NCBI RefSeq assembly: GCF_014651775.1
Contig: NZ_BMXN01000004.1
Coordinates: 1 to 64,000 of the forward strand
Reading direction: 5' to 3'
DNA: 64,000 nt
From: Vreelandella hamiltonii
GTDB lineage: Bacteria > Pseudomonadota > Gammaproteobacteria > Pseudomonadales > Halomonadaceae
The notes under the pieces were generated by a model that saw nothing but the letters and a program-made list of their open reading frames with translations, was not told where the DNA came from and searched no databases. How positions within the stretch are numbered: the stretch's first letter is position 1; each line of letters opens with the position of its first letter. A program made the translations under genes and the position numbers. Positions 48,628 to 56,784 of this stretch are shown here, piece by piece.

Positions 48628-50802
48628 ATGAGCGTTAGGCGTTTTGTCGGAGCCAACAGCCGCGATGTCATGCGCCAGGTGCGAGAAGTACTTGGCGATG
48701 ATGCCCTGATCGTGGCCAACCGGCGCACCGAAGGCGGGGTCGAGATTCTCGCCATGGCGGACGATGCGGTCGATCAGTTCGATCCTGCTCCCAGTCCGGC
48801 CACCCAGGAAAAGCCCGCTGTGCCGGTGTTTTCATTGCCCAAGCAGCCAGATCCGCTGGAAGCCATGAGCGAGCGTCTGCTGCGTGAAATGCAAGAGATG
48901 CGCGAGCTGCTGTCGCGACGACAGCCCGACCCCGCGCCAGGGGTGGCCAGCGCGTCAGAGCACTTGCAGCAGGTGATGCTGCGCGTTGGCTTCAGCCATG
49001 AGCTGAGCCAGGAAGTGGTCGAGGCCTTGCCCGATGAGCTGGCATCGTTACCGGCTTCCAGCGACCGCTTGATGACCTGGCTACGCGAACAGCTCATGGC
49101 GCGGTTGAGTGTACTGCGTCAGGAAGAGGCGTTTTTCGACCAGACCGGCATCGTGGCTCTGGTAGGCCCTACCGGGGTCGGCAAGACGACCACCACGGCC
49201 AAGCTGGCGGCGCGTTTTGTGATGCGCCATGGCACACGCCCGGTGGCGTTGGTGACTACCGACAGCTTCCGAATTGGTGCCCACGAGCAGCTGCGGATCT
49301 ATGCGCGGCTGCTGGATACCCCCATGTATGCGCTGGATGTCGAGCAACCCATTGACGAGCTGGTGGGACGGCTTCAGGGCAAGCAGTGGGTGATCATCGA
49401 TACCGTCGGCATGAGCCAGCGCGATCAGCGGGTGATCGAGCAGATTGCACACCTTCAGGGGGGGCAATCCACCGTGCGTCTGGTGCTGATGTTGAATGCC
49501 GCCAGCCAGCCCGAAACGCTGGAGGAGGTCGTGTTGCGCTATCGCCAGGCAGCCAGGGCGGCTGGGGCGACGCTGGACGACTGCATCATCACCAAGCAGG
49601 ATGAAGCGGGGCGCTTGGCCCCGGCGTTGGATATCGTCATGCGCCATGGCATGCGTGTGCTGTTTGGCTCCCATGGCCAGCAGGTGCCGGAAGACATGTC
49701 CGTGGCCGACCCTCAGGCGCTGATCGCTCAGGCGTTGGCCGCACAGCCCCGCGCCGTGCACCAGGCCGAACCCTTGGCGCCGCTCAGCTTGCCACGCTGG
49801 TCGCGGGATGTGCTGGGGCAAGGGCGCAGGCTCTCATCGGTGCTGGCTCGACTGCGCAAACGGGTGGATGACTTTTACCTGCTGGAAGCCGCCTGGGATA
49901 TCGGCGCACTGCCTGGAGTCATTCAGGATCAGCGGCTGGATGAGCTGTTGTCCGGGGCAGATGCCAATAGCCGCGCCATGGGGCTGGCCTGGTCGCCACG
50001 CCGCCAAGGGCGTGGCTGTGACTGGACGATGCCGGATGTTCGGCTGGATGCGCAGGGCCGTTGGTTGGCCCTGACGCGGCTTCAGCACCGTCAGCCTGCC
50101 GGCTGGCAGCCGCGTCTGGAAGAGTGTGGAGAAGATATGGCAGTACACCTGCTGCCCGCTCTGCCAGAACCCGACGTGCTCACCTGGCTGCACGACCAAC
50201 GTTTGACCTGGGTCAGCGCGGTGCATGCCAGCCAGCGAGTAGACTGTCAGGGCGAGCGCTACGCCCTGAAGAATCTGTTTCAAGAGAGTACGCTGACCCA
50301 CAGCGTCACGGTGCGTTTTCGCGGCCAGCGCATGCAGCTGTGGAATGCCTATGTCGAAGTGCATGCCGCCTCGGGCCACGCTCTGCTGGCCTGGGTGGGC
50401 GACATCCGTGACCCTGAAAGTGACAAGCGCGTCGCGCGTCGCTATTGGTTGACACCCGCCCGGTTGGGTAGCGATGTACTGTCACTGCTGGTCACTCAGC
50501 TCGAAAGCGATGGGCTGGCCGCACTGACCAAGCGAGCGTGGCAACAGCTCAAGGAAAGCGACGGTGGCGAAGTGAGTCGTGAGCTGCGCCTGTTGATGGC
50601 CAGCGGTGCAGCGGCCGTGGCAGGCCACCTCGACCTGGCCGATGATGAACCAGGCCAGGCGCTGAGAACGGATCTGGTGCGGCTGTTGGGTAGCCAGCGC
50701 AAGCGCCGGGATACGGCCCTGCTGGACGCGCTGCTGCATGTGTTGATGGCCCGAGATGCCATTCGGCAACTGGGCAGTGTCAGCCTCGAGGATGTGCTAT
50801 GA
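48628..50802 (+). CDS. flhF: FlhF, SRP-like GTPase with a long novel C-terminal extension
   Basis: A 724-aa protein, against about 390-510 aa in known FlhF. N-terminal B domain (RRFVGANSRDVMRQVREVLG), then the NG GTPase domain: P-loop GPTGVGKTTT (180-189), TTDSFRIGAHEQLRIYA, DTVGMSQRD, and TKQDEAG. The GTPase domain ends near residue 375. The remaining about 340 residues match nothing I recognise: Trp-, Leu- and Arg-rich, with no TM segment and no low-complexity tract. Reading frame and GC-rich codon use are continuous, so this is not an obvious frameshift fusion. FlhF usually sets site and number of polar flagella. Stop overlaps the next gene by 4 bases. Confidence 0.92.
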   Translation: MSVRRFVGANSRDVMRQVREVLGDDALIVANRRTEGGVEILAMADDAVDQFDPAPSPATQEKPAVPVFSLPKQPDPLEAMSERLLREMQEMRELLSRRQPDPAPGVASASEHLQQVMLRVGFSHELSQEVVEALPDELASLPASSDRLMTWLREQLMARLSVLRQEEAFFDQTGIVALVGPTGVGKTTTTAKLAARFVMRHGTRPVALVTTDSFRIGAHEQLRIYARLLDTPMYALDVEQPIDELVGRLQGKQWVIIDTVGMSQRDQRVIEQIAHLQGGQSTVRLVLMLNAASQPETLEEVVLRYRQAARAAGATLDDCIITKQDEAGRLAPALDIVMRHGMRVLFGSHGQQVPEDMSVADPQALIAQALAAQPRAVHQAEPLAPLSLPRWSRDVLGQGRRLSSVLARLRKRVDDFYLLEAAWDIGALPGVIQDQRLDELLSGADANSRAMGLAWSPRRQGRGCDWTMPDVRLDAQGRWLALTRLQHRQPAGWQPRLEECGEDMAVHLLPALPEPDVLTWLHDQRLTWVSAVHASQRVDCQGERYALKNLFQESTLTHSVTVRFRGQRMQLWNAYVEVHAASGHALLAWVGDIRDPESDKRVARRYWLTPARLGSDVLSLLVTQLESDGLAALTKRAWQQLKESDGGEVSRELRLLMASGAAAVAGHLDLADDEPGQALRTDLVRLLGSQRKRRDTALLDALLHVLMARDAIRQLGSVSLEDVL

Positions 50803-51398
50803 ATGGCCAGGATCAGGCTGCCGGGCTGAGAAAATGGGCAGATTTGCAGCGCCAGCAGCGAGGCGAGCAACCCGACGAGCCTGCGGCCGACGCGCCGAGT
50901 GTCGATACTTCCACTTCAGACAAGGAAGTGGCGCAAACGAACGTTGGCACGGACGCTTCGGAAACCGCTCCCAAGGAGGTCGCAAGTGCGGCAGCGAGCG
51001 TAGCGGCCCCCCGCCCGACACGCACACTGGTCATTGTGGGGTTGAGCTCAGCGGGTGCCCTGCACGTCGACAAGGTCAAAGGTCGCTTGGCGCAGTGGGC
51101 ATCGTTGGGGCGCCAGTGGGCGGGCGATCCTCAGGAGTGGGACGTCAAGGTGGCAAGCCCCGAGGCAGGGTCGATGGCTGCCTTGGCGCATCACCCTCAC
51201 TGGGCGCTATGGGTGAGCAGTGACGCCGAGGCCTTCGCGAGCATGTACCGTGCCCTACGCCAGATGCGTGAGCAAGGGGGGCCGCGCCGCCTGCTGGCCC
51301 TGCACGAGCCGCACCTCCCGCGTCAGGGCTTGCTGAACAACCTGCGTGATGCTGCTGCGCACTATTTGCAAATAGAGCTGTTGCTACTGGCTCGTTGA
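50799..51398 (+). CDS. Degenerate FlhG/FleN-like protein without a P-loop (inferred)
   Basis: A 199-aa protein in the place of flhG, between flhF and fliA. The first 70 residues are acidic and low complexity. From residue 73 on there is a MinD/FlhG-like strand (TRTLVIVGLSSAG), but the GKGGVGKT P-loop is absent. Then WDVKV-x-x-PEAG and WALWVSSDAEAFASMYRALR resemble the FlhG segments around VLVVDTAAG and the VDEPTSITDAYALIK region. So ATP binding is probably lost. The assignment is by context and partial pattern only; it could be an unrelated small protein. Overlap of 4 bases indicates coupling to flhF. Confidence 0.5.
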   Translation: MNGQDQAAGLRKWADLQRQQRGEQPDEPAADAPSVDTSTSDKEVAQTNVGTDASETAPKEVASAAASVAAPRPTRTLVIVGLSSAGALHVDKVKGRLAQWASLGRQWAGDPQEWDVKVASPEAGSMAALAHHPHWALWVSSDAEAFASMYRALRQMREQGGPRRLLALHEPHLPRQGLLNNLRDAAAHYLQIELLLLAR

Positions 51399-51422
51399 TG
51401 ACCCCATGACAAGGGACCGGCA

Positions 51423-51893
51423 ATGCCTCTACAGACGATGTTGCTACGAACATTGATCAACACCGCAAAGTGGTCAACAGTGACATGGAGCGTGTTTCTC
51501 TCCAGCGCCGCGTGGGTGCTGGTGTTATCGCTGGTTGTGGGTGAATCGGCGCGGGCGGCGACAGGTAGCTGGAGCAGTCAAATGCCCGCGGTGATGGTGG
51601 CCATGAGCGATCGGGCGAGCAGCAGCCAGGCCATCAGACCTCCGGCGGGCATACCGCTGGGCGACGCGACGTTGGCGAGGGTGCAATGGCGTTTCGAGGC
51701 GCCGGCCCATGCGCCTGTCAACGCCTGGCTGTGCCATCCTGCACAATGCGTGCCCCTGAGTGGCATGCGTGGCAGCACCATGGCACTGGCAGGTCTGGAA
51801 GCCAACGCGCCGCTTCATTTGCGCTTTGCGCTGTCACCGGGGCAACGGCCCGTGCGCGTACAGGGGCTGCAGGTCATCGTGAATTATCAGTAA
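51423..51893 (+). CDS. flhE: FlhE, periplasmic flagellar accessory protein
   Basis: A 156-aa exported protein. The signal region ends about GESARA; the mature part has GSWSSQMPAVMVAMSDR, two Cys (in AWLCHPAQCVPLSG) and the FlhE ending QGLQVIVNYQ. In E. coli flhE follows flhA and prevents proton leak through the export gate. Here flhF and the flhG-like gene are inserted between. The rest of the protein is divergent. Confidence 0.82.
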   Translation: MPLQTMLLRTLINTAKWSTVTWSVFLSSAAWVLVLSLVVGESARAATGSWSSQMPAVMVAMSDRASSSQAIRPPAGIPLGDATLARVQWRFEAPAHAPVNAWLCHPAQCVPLSGMRGSTMALAGLEANAPLHLRFALSPGQRPVRVQGLQVIVNYQ

Positions 51894-51919
51894 AGATCGT
51901 TTAGCCGTGAGGCAATAGG

Positions 51920-52624
51920 ATGTATACAGCACAAGGCAGGATCAAGCAGAGTGAGCTGTTGACTCAATACATGCCACTGGTGAGACGTCAGGCCTTGACA
52001 CTGCAGGTCAGGTTGCCCGCCAGTATCGAGCTGGATGATTTGATTCAAGCGGGCATGGTGGGCTTGCTGGAGGCGCTAGGACGCTTTGATGCCGCACAGG
52101 GCGCGACGTTTGCCACGTTCGCCAGCCAACGCATTCGGGGCGCCATGATGGATGAACTGCGCACTCGGGACTGGCTGCCGCGCAGCGTGCGCCGCTCTGC
52201 CCGCGCAGTCGATGAAACCGTACGCCGTTTGGAGCAGACGCTGGGCAGGCCCCCTGAAGAGGTGGAAATTGCCCGTGAGCTGGAGATGCCGCTGAGCGAC
52301 TATCAACAGCTGCTCAACGACACCAATAGCGGGCAGCTACTGCCCTTCGAGGAACTGGTGGCCGATGGCGGTGAGCCAGCCGGGGACGAAGGCAGCGCCA
52401 ATCGCCCTTTCGAACAACTGCTTGACGAGCAGCAGCGGCACACTCTGATCGAAGCGATCGAGGCGTTGCCCGAGCGTGAAAAACTGCTGATGGCCCTGTA
52501 TTACCAGGAAGAGATGAACCTCAAAGAGGTGGGGGCGGTACTGGGCGTCACCGAATCGCGGGTATCGCAACTGCATAGCCAGGCCGTCAGCCGCCTTCGT
52601 GCCCGCTTGAGCGACCACGATTGA
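51920..52624 (+). CDS. fliA: FliA, sigma-28 flagellar sigma factor
   Basis: A 234-aa sigma factor. Region 2 (IELDDLIQAGMVGLLEALGR, FATFASQRIRGAMMDELR), region 3, and region 4 helix-turn-helix (NLKEVGAVLGVTESRVSQLH) are all intact. It directs the promoters found before flgM, flgK, flaG and fliS in this window and is held by FlgM. Good AGG site upstream of ATG 51920. Confidence 0.97.
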   Translation: MYTAQGRIKQSELLTQYMPLVRRQALTLQVRLPASIELDDLIQAGMVGLLEALGRFDAAQGATFATFASQRIRGAMMDELRTRDWLPRSVRRSARAVDETVRRLEQTLGRPPEEVEIARELEMPLSDYQQLLNDTNSGQLLPFEELVADGGEPAGDEGSANRPFEQLLDEQQRHTLIEAIEALPEREKLLMALYYQEEMNLKEVGAVLGVTESRVSQLHSQAVSRLRARLSDHD

Positions 52625-52663
52625 CCTTCTTATCCTCTCACGTTAACCGGCAAGGAGCCGTTG

Positions 52664-53479
52664 ATGAACCCCTCTACGTTGATCGGCATATTTGCCAGCA
52701 TGCTGTTGTTGATAAGCGTGCTGTTCTTTACCGCAGAGTCGCCAGAAAGCTTTATCAACTTGCCTGGTCTGGCCATCGTCATTACCGGTACCCTGGCGGC
52801 GACGTTCATCAGCTACCCCTTGAAGGAGGTACTGCGAGTAGTGCGCCTGGTAGGCCTGGTATTCCGCCGCGAGAACACCTATGTGCGCGATGATATCGGT
52901 GAGCTGGTGGCCATGTCGCGGTTATGGTTCAAGGGCGATGTTCGAGCGGTAGAGCGGGAGCTGGAGCATACGCGCAACCCGTTTCTGCGCACCGGTATTC
53001 AACTGGTGATTGCCAACACCAAGGAAGATGAAATTTTCGACATGCTGCGCTGGCGGATCGCACGGCTGAAGGCGCGTGAGCATGCCGAAGCGCAGATTTT
53101 CCGCACCATGGCCACCTATGCGCCGGCCTTTGGCATGATTGGTACGCTGGTGGGGCTGGTCAACATGCTGGAAGTCATGGATGCAGGCGATCTGCAGGTG
53201 ATCGGTCCACGTATGGCCGTGGCGCTGCTCACCACGTTTTACGGTATTCTGCTGGCCAATCTGGTCTTCAAGCCCATTGCCGTCAAACTGGAGCGGCGGA
53301 CCGAAGAGCGCCTGATCACCATGAACATGGTGCTGGAAGGCATTTCTCTCATTACCAAGCGTCGCTTGCCGTCGTTCATCGAAGAGACGTTGAACTCGTT
53401 CGTGGCCAACTACCACGACGAAATCCGTGATGCGAGCGTCAAGCCGCGCCCAGGCGTCGATTCGGCGCTGAAAGGGTAG
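52664..53479 (+). CDS. MotA/PomA-family stator subunit (second set)
   Basis: A 271-aa membrane protein of the MotA/ExbB superfamily with four TM helices and FRTMATYAPAFGMIGTLVGL plus LTTFYGILLANLVFKPIAVK, a pattern closer to PomA/MotC/MotP than to E. coli MotA. ATG 52664 has AAGGAG 6 bases upstream; the TTG just before is less likely. Paired with the MotB-like gene 4 bases downstream. Gives the cell a second stator. Confidence 0.93.
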   Translation: MNPSTLIGIFASMLLLISVLFFTAESPESFINLPGLAIVITGTLAATFISYPLKEVLRVVRLVGLVFRRENTYVRDDIGELVAMSRLWFKGDVRAVERELEHTRNPFLRTGIQLVIANTKEDEIFDMLRWRIARLKAREHAEAQIFRTMATYAPAFGMIGTLVGLVNMLEVMDAGDLQVIGPRMAVALLTTFYGILLANLVFKPIAVKLERRTEERLITMNMVLEGISLITKRRLPSFIEETLNSFVANYHDEIRDASVKPRPGVDSALKG

Positions 53480-53483
53480 CGCC

Positions 53484-54155
53484 ATGCTCAATCACGAGGC
53501 ACGGTTTGCGCTGGAACTGCCAGCGGCAGCGGGCGAGAGCGACGAAGGGTGGCTGACCAGTTACCTGGACGTCTTGACGCTGCTGATTACCCTGTTCGTG
53601 CTCTTGCTGGCGCTGACGCCTCCTGGCGGTGGGGAAGGGAGGGAGAGCGATGCCATGGGGCCGGCCAGTGTCATCATGGCCATGCCGTTGGCGTCGCTGG
53701 CCACCGGCATTCACCCACGTCACGACGGTGTGCAGCCGCAGATGGCCGGGCTGGATATTCCGGGGGTCAGTGTCTCGCAGGGCCGTGAAGGCATCACCCT
53801 GCGCATCGACGACAGTCTTTTGTTTCCCAGCGGCAATGATGTGCTAACGCCTCAGGGGCAAGTTGTGTTAGAAGGGCTCACATCGGTACTCCAAACGTTC
53901 GAAGGCCAAATCTCGGTGGAAGGGCATACGGATAATCTGCCCATTGCCACCCCGCGTTTCCCCTCCAACTGGGAGCTTTCAACGGGTCGTGCCATTGCCG
54001 TGGTGCGCCAGTTGGAGCGTCAGGGTATCGCCATTTCTCGTATGCGGGCGGTTGGCTATGCCGACACCCAACCCATGGAAAGTAACGCTACCTCGGAAGG
54101 GCGAGCTGCCAACCGACGCGTTGAACTGCTGCTCAAACAGCAGGTCGAGGGGTAA
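53484..54155 (+). CDS. MotB/PomB-family stator subunit (second set)
   Basis: A 223-aa protein with one TM helix carrying the ion-binding Asp (WLTSYLDVLTLLITLFVLLL) and an OmpA-type domain with VEGHTDNLPIATPRFPSNWE. Shorter than the first MotB (310 aa). Its TM helix is Leu-rich with FVLLL after the Asp, more like sodium-type PomB/MotS than the ADFMTALMALFLVMW of MotB 1; sodium use is a plausible guess for a halophile, not shown. Confidence 0.92.
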   Translation: MLNHEARFALELPAAAGESDEGWLTSYLDVLTLLITLFVLLLALTPPGGGEGRESDAMGPASVIMAMPLASLATGIHPRHDGVQPQMAGLDIPGVSVSQGREGITLRIDDSLLFPSGNDVLTPQGQVVLEGLTSVLQTFEGQISVEGHTDNLPIATPRFPSNWELSTGRAIAVVRQLERQGIAISRMRAVGYADTQPMESNATSEGRAANRRVELLLKQQVEG

Positions 54156-54178
54156 AGCACTATCTCGAGGCTATCTTC

Positions 54179-56188
54179 GTGTCGACGCATCATTCTCGAC
54201 TGCAGTCCTTTGGCGCTGTCTTGGTACTGGATACCGACGTGCGGCAGGTTCAGGCCGTCAGCCGCAACCTGGCGGCATTACTGGGGTTACCCACCAACGA
54301 GCAGCCGCCCCCTACGCTGACGTCTCTGCTGGGCAAGCGGCTCAGCCAGCGGCTGCGCCATGAACTGCAAGGGCAGCCCCGCCTATCCGGCCCGCTCACT
54401 TTTCGCCGAGCCACCGTCGATACGCGCTTTCAACTCCAGGCCTATCGAACAGACCGACACGTCGTCGTCGAAATAGAGCCATTGCCCCCGATGGGCAAGC
54501 AGCGCTTGCTGGGAACCCTCAATGAGCGCCTGGTGCGCCTGGCCGAAGCCACGCACCAGGAGGAGCTGCTGGACTACCTGGTCGGTGCCGTTCAGGAGTT
54601 GACCGGGCATGAGCGCGTCTCGGTGTGCCATTTCGACGGCGATTGGCATGGGCTCATCGTGGCCGAAAAGTGTACGGGGCGCTTGGCAGGGCTGCGCGGG
54701 CAACGGTTTCCGGCCAGCGATTTCCCACTGGCCTTGCGGCATGCCTACGAACGTCATCCGGTGCGCTTGATTCAAGACGTCACCGCCGACACCGAGCCCC
54801 TGGTGCCCGCAGACGTCACGGCCAACCTGCGCAACTGCTTCTTGCGTGCGCCGGCTGCCGAGCGGCGCGTCTATCTGCAGCGGCTGGGGGCACACAGTGC
54901 TTTCAGTGTGGCCATGCAAAGTGATGCTGGCCTGTGGGGGCTGCTGTTCTGTCATTCAGCCCATGCCCACCCCGTGGCTCCGCCCTTGCGCGATGCGGTG
55001 CGGACACTGGTGCAAATGGCGACGCAGCGGTTGTTGTTGCTGCGTGCTCGCCAGGAGGCACGTTACCTGCAGCGCGTGCAGGATAGCCTGGTGCTGTCGG
55101 TCTCTGCCCAGCAAGAACCCAAAAGCCCCCAGCAGATTCTTCACGAGCAGGCTGCGTCCTGGTGCGCGCTGTTCCGTGCTCAGGGGGTTGCCCTGTGGCT
55201 CAATGGCAGCGTGTGTTCTGCCGGTGTGGTGCCGCTCTCCACGGTGGTGTGCCAACTGGTGAAGCGTATCGACAGGGGGCATCGCCATGGGGGGCCGTGG
55301 TGTACCCGTGAGGTAGCGGTGGAGCCGCTGACGGCGTCACTCGACATGTCAGAGCAGTGTGGGATTCTGGCCGTGCCGCTCTCCATCAGCCCAGCACAGC
55401 GAGGCTGGCTGTTGTTCTTTCGGCCCGAGCAGGTGGAAACCCTCTATTGGGCCATGGGCCCTGTCTCGGCTGCCGCGGCCTCATCCACGCAGCCGACGCC
55501 CCCCTCGGCTGCGTGGAGTGAAGACGTGGTCGGCAAAAGCGAAGCATGGCAGCGTGTCGAACGCCTGGCGGCCATCGACCTGGGGGAAGATTTGACGCTG
55601 GCTATTTCTGCCTATGAGATCAGTACGCTCAACATGCACCTTGAGCAAGAGCGCAAGGCACTGGCCACCGCCAACCAGCGGCTCGAGCAGTTGGCCCACT
55701 TTGACCCATTGACCCAGGTCTGGAATCGCTATCGTATCGAGCAGGCCATCGATGCCGAGTTAGTCGCGGCCAAGCGCTACGGTGCCGCATTCGCGTTGCT
55801 GCTGTTTGACGTGGATCACTTCAAGCAGATCAACGACGCCTATGGGCATGGCGTGGGGGATGACGTGCTGGTCTCGCTGGCTCGTCTGGTGGAAACGTCG
55901 CTGCGGGGATGCGACCATCTTGGCCGCTGGGGCGGCGAAGAGTTCGTGGTGCTGGCGACACATTCCGATGAGGAAGCGGCCATGGGCTTGGCTGAGCGGC
56001 TGCGCAGCCTGGTGGCCACGCTGCATGTCAACGGGTTGGACCAGCCCATCACCGTCAGTATCGGCGTGGCGATATGGCAGCCGGGCGACAGCTGCAAGAC
56101 GCTGATGTCGCGGGCCGATGTGGCCATGTACCGAGCCAAGCGCGGTGGTCGCAATCGTGTGGAAATCGCCGAGCAGCGAACCGGTTAA
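54179..56188 (+). CDS. Phytochrome-like GGDEF protein (probable diguanylate cyclase), chromophore residues missing
   Basis: A 669-aa protein of PAS-GAF-PHY-GGDEF layout. The PAS part begins FGAVLVLDTD, aligned to the phytochrome SIQPHGALLVLD, but the upstream Cys-containing segment that binds biliverdin is absent. The GAF has RFPASDFP (177-183) like PASDIP, and LWGLLFCHS, but the conserved SP-x-H motif is replaced by APAAERR (224-230), so the usual Cys and His are both missing. The C-terminal cyclase domain looks active: DVDHFKQINDAYGH, GGEEF (585-589), and an RGCD inhibition site. GTG start at 54179. It follows the stator genes by 24 bases and likely makes c-di-GMP; the signal sensed is unknown. 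Confidence 0.85.
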   Translation: MSTHHSRLQSFGAVLVLDTDVRQVQAVSRNLAALLGLPTNEQPPPTLTSLLGKRLSQRLRHELQGQPRLSGPLTFRRATVDTRFQLQAYRTDRHVVVEIEPLPPMGKQRLLGTLNERLVRLAEATHQEELLDYLVGAVQELTGHERVSVCHFDGDWHGLIVAEKCTGRLAGLRGQRFPASDFPLALRHAYERHPVRLIQDVTADTEPLVPADVTANLRNCFLRAPAAERRVYLQRLGAHSAFSVAMQSDAGLWGLLFCHSAHAHPVAPPLRDAVRTLVQMATQRLLLLRARQEARYLQRVQDSLVLSVSAQQEPKSPQQILHEQAASWCALFRAQGVALWLNGSVCSAGVVPLSTVVCQLVKRIDRGHRHGGPWCTREVAVEPLTASLDMSEQCGILAVPLSISPAQRGWLLFFRPEQVETLYWAMGPVSAAAASSTQPTPPSAAWSEDVVGKSEAWQRVERLAAIDLGEDLTLAISAYEISTLNMHLEQERKALATANQRLEQLAHFDPLTQVWNRYRIEQAIDAELVAAKRYGAAFALLLFDVDHFKQINDAYGHGVGDDVLVSLARLVETSLRGCDHLGRWGGEEFVVLATHSDEEAAMGLAERLRSLVATLHVNGLDQPITVSIGVAIWQPGDSCKTLMSRADVAMYRAKRGGRNRVEIAEQRTG

Positions 56189-56757
56189 TCTTCTGTCGTG
56201 CTCTCCTCGCACAGCTGCTGCATGCGCGCGATGGCGCTGTCTGCACCGGCAAGGCTGAAGGTCATGTACCACGGCTCCTGCTCGTTTTGGTCGAAGCCCA
56301 GGAACAGCTGCTCACCGGTGCGCATCTGGGCCATCAGTGTGTCGAGATCGCTCAGGTAAAAGTGTGCGTAGAAGCCATCGTCGCCGCGCTCGGTGATGAA
56401 CTCGGCCATGGTATCCACGATGGGCTGGTCATCGATACGCAGCCGTGTGGGCACCAGATTGACGGCGCGGCTCTCGCCTTGCTGCTGTTCCAGCGTCACG
56501 CGCATTTCCAGCCAGGGGAGGTCGCATACCCCCTGGCTGGTATTGAGGCTCAGGGTGGCATCGGAGTAGCTGTGGGTCTCCACTGCGCGAAAATGGCGCT
56601 CTTCGCCCAGTGCCAGCGTCATGGACGACCAGTGCTGGTGAGGTTCGGCGTGCTCCACGTTGAACGTGGCTGCCAGGACGAACGGGGCGTTGCCCAGCAG
56701 GCTCCCCCCCAGTACCGCCAGCAGTGTACGGGTGTTGATGGGCATAAACGGTATCAT
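56185..56757 (-). CDS. Secreted protein of unknown function
   Basis: About 190 aa with a Sec signal peptide ending near FVLAA. The mature part is acidic, has two Cys (in GVCDLPWLEM and near the C-terminus RMQQLCEE) that could form a disulfide, and mixed beta-like pattern. I do not recognise a family. ATG 56757 or 56745 both give a good signal peptide; neither has a strong ribosome site. It is convergent with the GGDEF gene (stops overlap by 4 bases) and lies 27 bases after the Crp/Fnr gene on the same strand, so likely co-transcribed with it. Confidence 0.7.
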   Translation of the reverse strand: MIPFMPINTRTLLAVLGGSLLGNAPFVLAATFNVEHAEPHQHWSSMTLALGEERHFRAVETHSYSDATLSLNTSQGVCDLPWLEMRVTLEQQQGESRAVNLVPTRLRIDDQPIVDTMAEFITERGDDGFYAHFYLSDLDTLMAQMRTGEQLFLGFDQNEQEPWYMTFSLAGADSAIARMQQLCEESTTED

Positions 56758-56784
56758 CGTCGTCGGTCTAAAAGGCAAGGTCGC

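Noticed and set aside
51894..51919. TAAA plus GGCAATAG before fliA as a sigma-28 promoter
   Set aside because: The -10 matches poorly and would end 2 bases before the fliA ATG, leaving no room for a leader with a ribosome site.
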